Shown here piece after piece: positions 53,946 to 62,759 of a DNA stretch of 64,000 bases. The stretch comes from Cryobacterium sp. GrIS_2_6 (GTDB lineage: Bacteria; Actinomycetota; Actinomycetes; Actinomycetales; Microbacteriaceae). Positions within the stretch are counted from its first letter, which is position 1. Every line of letters begins with the position of its first letter. A model generated the notes under the pieces. That model was not told the origin of the DNA, ran no database searches, and saw only the letters and a program-made list of their open reading frames with translations. The DNA lies in assembly GCF_035984545.1 (NCBI RefSeq), contig NZ_JAXCHP010000001.1:3968001-4032000 (forward strand), in the 5' to 3' direction. Position numbers and translations under genes: made by a program.

Positions 53946-54425
53946 TCAGCTCGGGCGGAGCAGGCGGTGGTCCGGGTCGAGGGTGCCGAGCAGGCTGCCG
54001 CAGATCTCGGAGAGTTGGCTGACCTGACCGGGCGTCAGGGAATCGAAGACGACCGAGCGCACCTCCTCGACATGGCCGGGCGCGCTCCCGACGACCTTGG
54101 CCCAGCCGGCCTCGGTCAGTTGTGCGATCGAGGTACGACCGTCGCTCGGCGAGGCGCACCGGGTGAGCAGGCCCTGGACTTCGAGCCGGGCGATCACGTG
54201 CGACAGGCGGGAGAGAGATGAGTTCGTGCGTGCAGCGAGCTCGCTCAGGGCGAGGGAGCGCTCGGTGCTCTCCGAGATCATCGCGAGCACGTAGTACTCG
54301 AAGTGGCTTAGCCCGGCATCCCGTTTCAACTGCGTCTCGAGTCGCCCCGGCAGGAGCATGGTCACGGCCATCAGGCGCAGCCAGGCCTCGCGTTCGTCAT
54401 CTGTCAGCCAGCGCGGTTCGGTCAT
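53946..54425 (-). CDS. MarR-family transcriptional regulator
   Basis: A 159-residue winged-helix repressor. The N-terminal helix is LTDDEREAWLRLMAVTMLLPGRLETQLKRDAGLSHFEYYVLAMISES, the DNA-reading part is LALSELAARTNSSLSRLSHVIARLEVQGLLTRCASPSDGRTSIAQLTEAGW, with the basic wing RxxxPxDGR in slightly altered form. It is divergent from the oxidoreductase at 54558 with a 27-bp palindrome between them, so it very likely represses that gene and itself. Confidence 0.92.
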   Translation of the reverse strand: MTEPRWLTDDEREAWLRLMAVTMLLPGRLETQLKRDAGLSHFEYYVLAMISESTERSLALSELAARTNSSLSRLSHVIARLEVQGLLTRCASPSDGRTSIAQLTEAGWAKVVGSAPGHVEEVRSVVFDSLTPGQVSQLSEICGSLLGTLDPDHRLLRPS

Positions 54426-54456
54426 GCCGAGAATTCTACCGGTTAACTTGACGGTT

Positions 54457-54483
54457 CAACTAAAGAGTCGTAGTCTTTAGTTG
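54457..54483. promoter_or_regulatory. MarR-type operator palindrome
   Basis: CAACTAAAGA-gtcgtag-TCTTTAGTTG is a perfect 10-bp inverted repeat with a 7-bp spacer. An outer, looser pair (TTAACTTGA near 54443 and TTCAAGTAA near 54488) encloses it. It sits midway between the divergent marR and oxidoreductase genes. Confidence 0.75.
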
Positions 54484-54557
54484 TTGCTTCAAGTAATTGT
54501 GACGGGAATCCCGCCGGAGGCAGCATCCATCTGACACTCTTCCGGAGGAAAATGACT

Positions 54558-55199
54558 ATGACGAACATCACGATCATCGGCAGCGGCAACATGGCTCGCG
54601 GTATCGGCACCCGTGCCGTCGTCGCCGGAAGCGGACTCCAGATCCTCGATCGCGACCCGGCCAAGGCCGCGTCCCTTGCCGCCGAGCTCGGCGGCCAGGT
54701 CACTTCGGGCACTCTCACCGGCCCGCTCACCGGTGACATCGTGGTGCTCGCGCTCCCGTTCGACGCAGCCAAGGAAATCGTCACCACCCTCGGTGCAGCC
54801 CTGTCCGGCAAGACCGTGATCGACATCACCAACCCCGTCGACTTCAGCACCTTCGACTCCCTCGTCATCGCCCCCGGTACCTCCGCCGCCGAAGAACTCG
54901 CCGCGCTCGCCGCGCCCGGAGTGACCATCGTCAAGGCGTTCAACACGACCTTCGCCGGCGCCCTCGTCACGGGCACCGCCGCGGGCCTCCCGCTCGATGT
55001 GTTCATCGCGTCCGACTCCGACGAGGCGAACGCGACCGTCTCCGCCTTCGTCACCGCCGCAGGCCAGCGTCCGATCGTCGTCGGCCCGCTGCGTCGTGCC
55101 CGCGAGCTCGAGGGCTTCCAGTTCCTCGTGATGACCCTGCAAGCCAACCCGGCATTCGAGGACTTCAACTGGAACACTTCGCTCAAGGTGCTCGTCTAA
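54558..55199 (+). CDS. NADP/F420-dependent oxidoreductase (FNO-like)
   Basis: A 213-residue Rossmann-fold protein. The ATG at 54558 has GGAGG 9 nt upstream. An ATG at 54552 is only 3 nt from it and less likely. Residues 1-15 give NITIIGSGNMARGIG (G-x-G-x-x-A), then QILDRDPAKAASLAAELGG, IVVLALPFDAAKEIV and VIDITNPVDFSTFDSL, IVKAFNTTFAGAL, the pattern of coenzyme F420-dependent NADP oxidoreductases and ferric-reductase-like NADP-binding relatives. The cofactor partner cannot be proved from sequence. Expression is probably induced when the divergent MarR regulator lets go. Confidence 0.88.
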   Translation: MTNITIIGSGNMARGIGTRAVVAGSGLQILDRDPAKAASLAAELGGQVTSGTLTGPLTGDIVVLALPFDAAKEIVTTLGAALSGKTVIDITNPVDFSTFDSLVIAPGTSAAEELAALAAPGVTIVKAFNTTFAGALVTGTAAGLPLDVFIASDSDEANATVSAFVTAAGQRPIVVGPLRRARELEGFQFLVMTLQANPAFEDFNWNTSLKVLV

Positions 55200-55263
55200 C
55201 CGTCAGATCCCCCCACAGCCCGCATCCGCGGGGCGCTGGCTGTGGCGTTTCCGCTGTTACTGG

Positions 55264-55357
55264 GGCATAACTCCTGCACATTCTGCCGGAGCGTCGACCG
55301 AGGCCCGGAAAGACGCGTCGAACATCCCGCCGCCCGGAAATTTGCAGGAGTTATGCC
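55264..55357. repeat. 94-bp inverted repeat at a convergent gene end
   Basis: GGCATAACTCCTGCA at 55264-55278 and its exact complement at 55343-55357 enclose 64 bp. The right arm includes the stop codon of the DUF3054 gene. It could terminate both convergent transcripts, although no T-run is present. Confidence 0.65.
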
Positions 55358-55737
55358 AACCGGCGCGTACGGACCCGGCGCACGAGCACCGCGATGCCGC
55401 GCCAGCCGACCAGGAACACACCGAGCACGATCGCCGTCACGACGATAAAGCTCGGCTGAACGCCCTGGCCGCTCACGACCCTGAGCAGAAACCCGACCGC
55501 GACCGTCCACAGCCAGACACCGAGCCCGGTGTAGACGATTCGCTGCGGGGCGTGCCAGGCGCGCATGATCAGCCAGCCGATCGTGAGGCCGCCGAGGAAC
55601 GGCCACCAGGTCGTCAGCACGCCGAGCAGGTCCTCGCCGTGGCTCGCGCGGCCGATCGCCGCGAAGACGAGTACAAGGGCGGCGTCGATGCCCGCCGCGA
55701 GCAGAGCGGATGCTGGGAGCGTGCGTGGTGAGGACAT
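55351..55737 (-). CDS. DUF3054 membrane protein
   Basis: A 128-residue protein with four helices. Matching features of DUF3054 are LAAGIDAALVLVFAAIGRASHGEDLLGVLTTWWPFLGGLTIGWLIMRAWHAPQR and the helix VVTAIVLGVFLVGWRGIAVLVRRVR. The basic end RRVRTRRLA is cytoplasmic. The family is widespread in actinobacteria and of unknown role. It follows the VIT1/CCC1 gene by 15 nt and is likely in the same message. Confidence 0.88.
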   Translation of the reverse strand: MSSPRTLPASALLAAGIDAALVLVFAAIGRASHGEDLLGVLTTWWPFLGGLTIGWLIMRAWHAPQRIVYTGLGVWLWTVAVGFLLRVVSGQGVQPSFIVVTAIVLGVFLVGWRGIAVLVRRVRTRRLA

Positions 55738-55752
55738 GGCACCAGCCTACGG

Positions 55753-56463
55753 TCAGACCGAGGTGCCGATCAGGCCGCCGATCGCCCAAGTCACGCCGAG
55801 GGCGAGCAGGCCTCCGACGACGACCCGCGAGATCGCCCGGCCGCGGGGGCTGCCGCCGAGGTAGGCGCTCAGCCAGCCGGTAATCGAGAGGGCGACCGCT
55901 ACGGCCAGGAACGTGGCAGACAGCCGCCATGCCGGCGGTGGCAGCAGCACAGCGAGAAGCGGCAGGATCGCGCCGACGGTGAACGCGAGCGCGGACGCGA
56001 ACGCCGCATGCCAGGGGTTCGAGAGTTCTTCGGTGCCGATGTGCAGTTCCACCTCGAGATGCGCGGCAAGGGCGTCGTGCGCGGTGAGCTCGTCGGCGAC
56101 GCGCCGGGCCGTCTCAGCGCTGAGCCCCTTGGCCCGGTACATCTCGGCGAGCTCGGCGAGTTCCTGCTCTGGCAGGTTGGCGAGCTCCCAGCGTTCCTTG
56201 GCGATCAGGGTGCGCTCGGTGTCGCGTTGGCTGCTCACCGAGACGTATTCGCCGAGGGCCATCGAGATCGCCCCAGCGAGCAGGCTCGCGACTCCGGCGA
56301 TCAGGATCGCCGCGGAATCCGGGGTGGCCGCGGCCACGCCGACGACGAGTGCGGCGACGGAGACGATGCCGTCATTCGCGCCGAGCACACCGGCGCGCAG
56401 CCAGTTGAGCCGTTCGGCGTGGCCGGGGGCGTGCGGTTCGATGCCGTGGTCGAGTTCAGTCAT
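55753..56463 (-). CDS. VIT1/CCC1-family Fe2+/Mn2+ transporter
   Basis: A 236-residue membrane protein from the ATG at 56463 (a TTG at 56475 is also in frame). Family signatures are LRAGVLGANDGIVSVAALVVGVAAA in helix 1, AGAISMALGEYVSVSSQRDTE in helix 2 with metal-binding Met/Glu, and the cytoplasmic hairpin (about 85-150) with Glu-rich ELANLPEQELAELAEMYRAKG. Three more helices follow. It is predicted to move ferrous iron or manganese out of the cytoplasm. The nearby ferric-reductase-like genes make an iron link plausible but unproven. Confidence 0.9.
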   Translation of the reverse strand: MTELDHGIEPHAPGHAERLNWLRAGVLGANDGIVSVAALVVGVAAATPDSAAILIAGVASLLAGAISMALGEYVSVSSQRDTERTLIAKERWELANLPEQELAELAEMYRAKGLSAETARRVADELTAHDALAAHLEVELHIGTEELSNPWHAAFASALAFTVGAILPLLAVLLPPPAWRLSATFLAVAVALSITGWLSAYLGGSPRGRAISRVVVGGLLALGVTWAIGGLIGTSV

Positions 56464-56637
56464 GCCGGAAGTCAAGCAGCCCCGGGGCGTTCGCGCTACT
56501 CGCGGAGGCGCGGGTCCGCCCCCGATCCAGTCGTCCCACTCTCCACCGTCCCGATCCTCCCCGCCCTGACCGTTCGTGGTGCGTCAGTCGCGTACGTCGC
56601 ATTGCCGCGCCGGGCCGTCGTGCTGGAGGATGGACTC

Positions 56638-57510
56638 GTGATCCTCGTGGTCGTGCTGACGCTCGCCTCCGCCCTGTCCTATGGCGTTTCGGATTTCTTC
56701 GGAACCCTCGGCGCACGGCGGTTCGGAGTGATGCCCGCGACAACCCTGACCTACCTGTGGGCGACGGTCGCGCTCGGCGCAGGCCTGCTGGTCGTGGGCG
56801 GAACCTGGTCTGAGGGCGCCGTCTTCTGGGGTGCGGTCTCGGGGGTGGCGGCCGTCGTCGGCTTCGGTCTATTCTACCAGGCGCTCACCGTGGGTCCCGT
56901 GAGCGTGCTCTCCCCGGTGATCGGCCTCCTGGTCGCCGGAGTGCCGGTAGGCGTCGCCACCGTGGGCGGCACGCGGCTCTCCGGTGCGGCCTGGGTCGCC
57001 GTCGGCCTCGCCCTCGCGAGCGCGGTATTGGTGTCGACCTCGCGCCGCGCCGGGAGCGTGCGGGTGTCCCGGCAGGCCTGGATAGTCGGTATCGGTTCCG
57101 GGATCGCGTTCGGCGTGTCCGTCGTCGCGCTCTCCTTCGCCCCCGGATCCGCCGGGCTGGTCCCTGCATTCGTGGAGATCGCACTCGGTCTCCTGCTCCT
57201 CCTGGTGCTCGGGATGTGGCGCCGCGGGTCCGCCGGCCGGCTCCCGTTCTCGCTGGGTCCGCTTCGGTCGGCCGGGCCGCGCTGGATCGCCGGGAGCATG
57301 GTCGCCGGCGTGTTGCTCGGCGTCGGGGACGCCCTCCTCCTCATCGCCCTGTACTCCGGCAACCTCGCCGTGGTAGGCGTGCTGGTCGCCCTGTACCCGG
57401 TAGCGACGATCCTGTTGTCGATCGCGGTCCTCGGGGAACGCCTCACGCTGCCGCAATCCATCGGCGTCGGCACCGCCCTCGCCTCCTCCGCCCTTTTCGC
57501 GCTCGGCTGA
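56638..57510 (+). CDS. EamA-family drug/metabolite transporter
   Basis: A 290-residue protein with ten helices from the GTG at 56638, which follows CTGGAGGATGGACTC. The frame is open far upstream (to 56008), but that part is antisense of the VIT1 gene. It has two EamA repeats: SYGVSDFFGTLGARRFGVMPATTLTYLW with GFGLFYQALTVGPVSVLSPVIGLL, and LGVGDALLLIALYSGNLAVVGVLVALYPVATILLSIAVLGERLT, the classic end of each repeat. Direction and substrate unknown. Confidence 0.88.
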   Translation: MILVVVLTLASALSYGVSDFFGTLGARRFGVMPATTLTYLWATVALGAGLLVVGGTWSEGAVFWGAVSGVAAVVGFGLFYQALTVGPVSVLSPVIGLLVAGVPVGVATVGGTRLSGAAWVAVGLALASAVLVSTSRRAGSVRVSRQAWIVGIGSGIAFGVSVVALSFAPGSAGLVPAFVEIALGLLLLLVLGMWRRGSAGRLPFSLGPLRSAGPRWIAGSMVAGVLLGVGDALLLIALYSGNLAVVGVLVALYPVATILLSIAVLGERLTLPQSIGVGTALASSALFALG

Positions 57511-57555
57511 TCCCCGCATCCGCCCCCCCCATGCAGACGACGGCTCCGGCCGAAC

Positions 57556-57613
57556 GCGCCAGTTGCGCCGCTCCGCGCCAGGCATGCCAGGCGCGCAACG
57601 GCGCAACTGGCGC
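57556..57613. repeat. 58-bp palindrome between convergent genes (probable family member)
   Basis: Perfect 16-bp arms (CGCGCCAGTTGCGCCG at 57555-57570, complement at 57599-57614) enclose a smaller palindrome around GGCATGCC. Length is 58 bp counted from the first GCGCC, and the centre begins CGCGCC, as in the elements at 33676, 33903 and 35176. The arm sequence is only loosely similar. Confidence 0.65.
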
Positions 57614-57649
57614 GCCCGAGGCGGGAGGCCGCGCGGGAGGGGGCGCAGG

Positions 57650-60367
57650 CTAGCCGGGAAGGGCGGTGCCGGCGAGGGCGTCGTGGTATTGCCGGGTGCG
57701 GTAGTACTCTCCGTGAGTGCCGACCGCGCCCGTGTACCCGCTCGTATCGATCTCATCGGCGAACCGGTCGATCGGGTTGCCCGGCGCCCGGTTCGACCAG
57801 GCCGGGAAGCCCAGCGGATCGGTGGCCCGCCACAGGCTGATCCAGCGCCGCACCGGCAACGCGGCAGCGGGCGAGGCCGGTTCCGGGGCGGGCGGCGTCG
57901 CCAGCGCGTCGGACAGCCACGGGTCCGTGCTCCACAGCCGCGGGCGCAGGCAGGGCAGGGTGCCGAGCACGTCCGGCCCGAGGATCTCGGGAAAGAACCG
58001 CCCGAAGTACGGCCGCACCTGCACGCCGAAGCTCAACAGCGTGACCCGGTCCCGCCGCACCGACCAATCCGGGTGTGCGGCGAGGGAGAAGAGGGCGGCG
58101 ACCGCGACGACCGACCCCATGCTGTGGGCGGCGAGCACGACCTCCCGCCGGCGCGGTGGTGTCCCTTCCGCCCGGCCGTCAAGCCACCAGAGCACCCGGC
58201 GGCAGACCTCGGGGACGGCGCGTTCGGTGTAACAGGGAGCCCCGAGCGGATGCCCGGCGCGCGGCAGGAAACAGGCGAGGTCCCAGACGATCGCGAGCGG
58301 CCTCGTCGCCCGCCCGGGAGCCGGGGGGATGACGAGCCCGGCGAGGACGAGCACGGCGACGCCCGCCCAGCCGGCCATCGACACGTCGAGCCACGCCAGC
58401 AGCCCGGGCGGTGCGGTGATGCCGCCGGTCGGGACGGACCCCGGTGTCGCTGCCGCGGAATCCGCCGGCAGCAGCCGGGGCACGACGACGGTGAGGACCT
58501 CCGTCGCGAGGAGGGCGAGGAAGCCGGCCGAGGCGACGATCCCGGTGACCGGTTCGACGAGGTGCAGACGAGCCGCGAGCGCGCGCTTGCGGTCACGCAC
58601 GGGGCGGAGCAGCGTCACGAGTTCGGCCTCGGATCCCGCCGGCATCGGGGTCTCGCCGCCGGGGACGCCGGGGCCGTCGGGTTCTCCGAAGCCGGGCTCT
58701 CCCGCGTGGTCGCCGGACGCTCCCGCTGCGTCCGTTCCCGTGCCGTCGCCGGACCCAGGCGAGACATCGTCCGGGCTCCACTTCGCGACGCGGGGGCCGA
58801 CCCGGCGCGGCCGGATCAGGGCGCAGGCAACGGAGAGCGCCGCGACGGCGAGGAGCGCGAATGCGAGCCCGCCGAACCACGGGTACACGCCCGGCACGGT
58901 CAGGAGGGGCGTCGCCGGCGACCCTGCCGCATTCGTCGGCGCACCGAGGAGGGCGCTCGCACCGGCTCCGCCGTTCAGCCAGGTGCCGACCCCGACGGTG
59001 AGGAGGCTCGACAGGATGAGCCCGACGGTGAGCGCGAGGGTCAGGAACACGGCGGGCGCGAGGCCGTGCCACGCTTCGAACCGGAGCCGGCCGCGTGGGG
59101 CGGGGTAGCGGAACACGGCGCTCGCCACGACGCAGGCGAGCATGCCGCCGAGGAGTGCGAGCAGCGTGATCGAGGAGACCGGGGAGACGGAAGCGACCGC
59201 GGCTGCCGTGCCCTGGGCCGATCCGGGGGCCGCTGCGCCGTCGTCTCCCGGGAAGGGCGGGGCGAGCCCGAGGACGAGGAGCACCGCGAGGTGCGTCCCG
59301 ATGCCGAGCAGCACGAGCGCGGTGTGCCACCGGGCGCCTGGCGTGCGAGCGATGGGCTCGACGGGAAGGGTGCGCGTGCAGACCGCGGTCACGAGGGCGG
59401 CCAGGAGCAGGGTCCCCGCGACCAGGAACACGACGCCCGCCGCCGTTCCGGACGCGCCCGCGCGCACCCCGCCGCCCCCGCCGGCCAGGGCGGCGCAGGA
59501 GAGGAGCGACGTGAGGCTCAGCCCGGCCGCGAGGTGGGCGAGCGAGAGCCGGTGCGTTTCACCGCGCCGATTCCAGAGGTGCGGGGACTCCAGCAGCGGC
59601 CGGGGCGTTTCGGCCGAAGTGCCGGGTCGCCCGTCCGCCGGGCGGGCGCCCGGTCGTGCCGCCGCTGCCGGCCGGGCGGCGAGATAGCGGTCGGCGACGT
59701 CATACCGCAGCCGCGCGCCGTTCGAGAGCTGCCAGATCCCGAGGATCATCGCGATCGGCGCGAGCGAGAAGACGGCCATCCGCTGCCCGGTCGTCCACGC
59801 GGCGAGGCCGCCGAGCGCGCCGGGCAGCCCGGAGCAGACCAGCGCCCCGTCGACGTAGCACTGCCGGGCGAGCAGGTCGATGCCGAGGTTCGCGACCGTC
59901 GCGACGAGCAGGAGCGTCAGCAGCACGCCGAACAGGCGGATGACCCCGGCCCGGACGCTGAGGCCGCGCGGCACCGCCTGGGTCGGGAGCCGCCAGCACC
60001 AGGCGGCAGCGTTGGCGATCGAGAACGGGAGCAGCAGGGCCCAGCCGATCCGGGCGAGTGCGGCGATGACCGCCCAGACCGGCCCGGCCCCACCGGGGGT
60101 GCTGCGCACCAGTCCGCCCCAGGAGTATGCCTCGCGGCGGATCCGGCGAGGGACGTAGCCGCGCTCCTCCGCGGCATCCGCTGCCCGGCGATGACGCCGG
60201 AGGGAATCTGGAGTCGGTGTCCAGAAGCTGCCGAGCACGTCGCCGGCGGCGAGCTCTACCTCGTCCGGCGGCAGGTCGAGCAGGGCGAACGGCGAGGTGT
60301 TGTTGATGCCGTGCACCCGCAGTTCGAGAACGTGCGGGGGAGCGGATGTCCTGAACGGTCCGGCCAT
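57650..60367 (-). CDS. Large multi-TM protein with an alpha/beta-hydrolase-like Ser motif
   Basis: A 905-residue protein from the ATG at 60367, which has GGAAGG 8 nt upstream. A longer frame to 60517 has no ribosome site. It opens with [36 protein letters not shown], then has about 12 helices spread between residues 80 and 700, separated by long polar Gly/Pro/Asp loops. The soluble C-terminal part has [23 protein letters not shown] near residue 746, a G/A-x-S-x-G nucleophile elbow, then [12 protein letters not shown] and [13 protein letters not shown] with candidate Asp and His. This suggests a membrane-bound lipase or esterase. I know of no characterised relative. It is divergent from sucC. 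Confidence 0.75.
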   Translation of the reverse strand: MAGPFRTSAPPHVLELRVHGINNTSPFALLDLPPDEVELAAGDVLGSFWTPTPDSLRRHRRAADAAEERGYVPRRIRREAYSWGGLVRSTPGGAGPVWAVIAALARIGWALLLPFSIANAAAWCWRLPTQAVPRGLSVRAGVIRLFGVLLTLLLVATVANLGIDLLARQCYVDGALVCSGLPGALGGLAAWTTGQRMAVFSLAPIAMILGIWQLSNGARLRYDVADRYLAARPAAAARPGARPADGRPGTSAETPRPLLESPHLWNRRGETHRLSLAHLAAGLSLTSLLSCAALAGGGGGVRAGASGTAAGVVFLVAGTLLLAALVTAVCTRTLPVEPIARTPGARWHTALVLLGIGTHLAVLLVLGLAPPFPGDDGAAAPGSAQGTAAAVASVSPVSSITLLALLGGMLACVVASAVFRYPAPRGRLRFEAWHGLAPAVFLTLALTVGLILSSLLTVGVGTWLNGGAGASALLGAPTNAAGSPATPLLTVPGVYPWFGGLAFALLAVAALSVACALIRPRRVGPRVAKWSPDDVSPGSGDGTGTDAAGASGDHAGEPGFGEPDGPGVPGGETPMPAGSEAELVTLLRPVRDRKRALAARLHLVEPVTGIVASAGFLALLATEVLTVVVPRLLPADSAAATPGSVPTGGITAPPGLLAWLDVSMAGWAGVAVLVLAGLVIPPAPGRATRPLAIVWDLACFLPRAGHPLGAPCYTERAVPEVCRRVLWWLDGRAEGTPPRRREVVLAAHSMGSVVAVAALFSLAAHPDWSVRRDRVTLLSFGVQVRPYFGRFFPEILGPDVLGTLPCLRPRLWSTDPWLSDALATPPAPEPASPAAALPVRRWISLWRATDPLGFPAWSNRAPGNPIDRFADEIDTSGYTGAVGTHGEYYRTRQYHDALAGTALPG

Positions 60368-60566
60368 GCGCGGTCCTTCCGGCGGCGGGGGTGTGGCTGG
60401 CATGGTACTGCCGTCCGGAAGGTTTGGCGAGGCAGCGGCATCTGGGACGCTAGAGTTTGAACTGGTCAGATTGTCTCGACGTCGAGCTACATTCGATGGC
60501 GGACGCTGTGCCGGCACACCCCTCGTACCCTGCAGGAACGCTAAGACGCGGATTGGACAAAGCAGC

Positions 60567-61736
60567 GTGGACCTTTACGAATATCAGGCAAGAGACCTGT
60601 TTGAGCAGTATGGAGTCCCGGTTCTGCCGGGCATCATCGCGGACACACCCGAGGAGGTGCGCGCCGCAGCGGAGAAGCTCGGCGGTGTTGTCGTCGTCAA
60701 GGCCCAGGTGAAGGTCGGCGGTCGCGGCAAGGCGGGCGGCGTCAAGGTCGCCAAGACCCCCGACGACGCCTTCGCGGCCGGCCAGGCGATCCTCGGACTC
60801 GACATCAAGGGCCACACCGTCAACCGGGTCATGGTCGCCGGCGGCGCGCGCATCAAGCAGGAGTTCTACTTCTCGGTGCTGCTCGACCGGTCCAACCGCT
60901 CGTACCTCTCGCTCGCGAGCTACGAGGGCGGCGTCGAAATCGAGGTTCTCGCCGTCGAGAAGCCCGAGGCGCTCGCCTATGTCGCGATCGACCCGAACCT
61001 CGGGATGGACCTCGAAACGGCCCGGCGCATCGCGGTCGAGGCGAAGTTCCCCGCCGAGCTCGTCGAGAAGGTCGCCCCGGTCTTCGTGCAGCTCTACAAC
61101 GTTTTCACGGGCGAGGACGCGACTCTCGTCGAGGTCAACCCGCTCGTCCTGACCGAAGAAGGCGACATCATCGCCCTCGACGGAAAGGTCACCCTCGATG
61201 AGAACGCCGGCTTCCGCCACCCGAAGCACGCCCTGCTCGAGGACGCGGCAGCCGCCGACCCGCTCGAGGCCAAGGCCAAGCTCAACGACCTCAACTACGT
61301 CAAGCTCGACGGTGTCGTCGGCGTGATCGGCAACGGCGCCGGTCTCGTGATGTCCACGCTCGACGTGGTCGCGTACGCGGGCGAGAACTTCGGCGGCGTC
61401 AAGCCGGCCAACTTCCTCGACATCGGCGGCGGAGCATCCGCTGAGGTCATGGCGGCCGGGCTCGACGTCATCCTCGGCGACCCTCAGGTCAAGAGCGTCT
61501 TCGTCAACGTCTTCGGCGGCATTACCGCCTGCGACGCGGTCGCCCGCGGCATCGTCGGCGCGCTCGCCGAGCTCGGCAGCGCCGCGAACAAGCCCCTCGT
61601 CGTGCGCCTCGATGGCAACAACGTCGAGGAAGGCCGCCGCATCCTCACCGAGGCCAACCACCCGCTGGTCACCTTGGCCGCCACCATGGACGAGGGCGCC
61701 GCCAAGGCCGCCGAGCTCGCCTACGCCGCGAAGTAA
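60567..61736 (+). CDS. sucC: Succinate-CoA ligase (ADP-forming) beta subunit SucC
   Basis: TCA-cycle enzyme subunit that binds nucleotide and succinate. The protein has 389 residues from the GTG at 60567 ([19 protein letters not shown]). The frame is open upstream, but that part is not protein-like. The ATP-grasp domain has [42 protein letters not shown], and the C-terminal CoA-ligase domain has [36 protein letters not shown] with [26 protein letters not shown] -10 at 60452 would give a leader of about 100 nt. sucD follows after 13 nt. Confidence 0.96.
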   Translation: MDLYEYQARDLFEQYGVPVLPGIIADTPEEVRAAAEKLGGVVVVKAQVKVGGRGKAGGVKVAKTPDDAFAAGQAILGLDIKGHTVNRVMVAGGARIKQEFYFSVLLDRSNRSYLSLASYEGGVEIEVLAVEKPEALAYVAIDPNLGMDLETARRIAVEAKFPAELVEKVAPVFVQLYNVFTGEDATLVEVNPLVLTEEGDIIALDGKVTLDENAGFRHPKHALLEDAAAADPLEAKAKLNDLNYVKLDGVVGVIGNGAGLVMSTLDVVAYAGENFGGVKPANFLDIGGGASAEVMAAGLDVILGDPQVKSVFVNVFGGITACDAVARGIVGALAELGSAANKPLVVRLDGNNVEEGRRILTEANHPLVTLAATMDEGAAKAAELAYAAK

Positions 61737-61749
61737 GGGATTTTCGAAC

Positions 61750-62637
61750 ATGTCTATCTTCCTCAACAAGGACTCCAAGGTCATCGTCCAGGGCATCACC
61801 GGCGGTGAGGGCACCAAGCACACCGCCCTCATGCTCACGGCAGGCACCCAGGTCGTCGGCGGCGTCAACGCCCGCAAGGCCGGCACCACCGTCGTGCACG
61901 GCGACGTCGAGCTGCCCGTCTTCGGCTCGGTCGCCGAGGCCATCGAGAAGACCGGGGCGGATGTTTCGATCGCCTTTGTCCCGCCGGCCTTCACCAAGGA
62001 CGCCGTCATCGAAGCCATCGACGCCGAGATCCCGCTGCTCGTCATCATCACAGAGGGCGTCCCGGTTCAGGACTCCGCCGAGTTCTGGGCATACGCCAAG
62101 GCCAAGGGCAACAAGACCCGCATCATCGGGCCGAACTGCCCCGGCATCATCACGCCCGGCGAAGCGCTCGTCGGCATCACGCCGGCGAACATCACCGGCA
62201 AGGGCCCGGTCGGCCTCGTCTCCAAGTCGGGCACCCTGACCTACCAGATGATGTACGAACTGCGCGACCTGGGCTTCTCGACCGCGATCGGCATCGGCGG
62301 CGACCCGATCATCGGCACCACGCACATCGACGCCCTCGAGGCCTTCGAGAACGACCCGGAGACCCTCGCGATCGTGATGATCGGCGAGATCGGCGGCGAC
62401 GCGGAGGAGAAGGCGGCGGACTACATCCGGGCGCACGTCACCAAGCCCGTCGTCGGCTACGTCGCGGGCTTCACGGCGCCGGAGGGCAAGACCATGGGCC
62501 ACGCCGGGGCGATCGTCTCCGACGGCGCAGGCACCGCCCAGGGCAAGAAGGAGGCCCTCGAGGCCGCAGGGGTCAAGGTCGGCAAGACGCCGAGCGAGAC
62601 CGCGACCCTGCTGCGCGAGGTTCTCGCCGCACTGTAG
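61750..62637 (+). CDS. sucD: Succinate-CoA ligase alpha subunit SucD
   Basis: Binds CoA and carries the phosphohistidine intermediate. The protein has 295 residues from the ATG at 61750. It has [22 protein letters not shown] (CoA site), the [15 protein letters not shown] and [23 protein letters not shown] blocks, [26 protein letters not shown] and the catalytic His251 in [10 protein letters not shown]. It pairs with SucC encoded 13 nt upstream. A strong terminator follows 28 bp after its stop. Confidence 0.97.
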   Translation: MSIFLNKDSKVIVQGITGGEGTKHTALMLTAGTQVVGGVNARKAGTTVVHGDVELPVFGSVAEAIEKTGADVSIAFVPPAFTKDAVIEAIDAEIPLLVIITEGVPVQDSAEFWAYAKAKGNKTRIIGPNCPGIITPGEALVGITPANITGKGPVGLVSKSGTLTYQMMYELRDLGFSTAIGIGGDPIIGTTHIDALEAFENDPETLAIVMIGEIGGDAEEKAADYIRAHVTKPVVGYVAGFTAPEGKTMGHAGAIVSDGAGTAQGKKEALEAAGVKVGKTPSETATLLREVLAAL

Positions 62638-62665
62638 CCCGGCATCCGCTCGCAGAGCCCGAAGA

Positions 62666-62702
62666 GGGGGCCCGCCACCACGGCGGGCCCCCCTTTTTTT
62701 TC
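62666..62702 (+). terminator. Rho-independent terminator of sucCD
   Basis: GGGGGCCCGCC-accac-GGCGGGCCCCCC followed by eight or more T. It is one of the clearest terminators in the window. Confidence 0.92.
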
Positions 62703-62759
62703 GCGCGTCACGGCGGGGGCGCGCGGGCCGGTCAGGCGGGCGAGGTAGGCTCCCACCGG

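Noticed and set aside
57650-60460. Long plus-strand frame (965 codons) opposite the large membrane protein
   Set aside because: Its translation is low-complexity Arg/Gly/Ala/Pro. The minus-strand frame has helices, conserved motifs and a ribosome site.
60476-60487. CTCGACGTCGAG palindrome upstream of sucC as an operator
   Set aside because: Short GC-rich 12-mers of this kind are common by chance here, and it has no clear relation to a promoter box.
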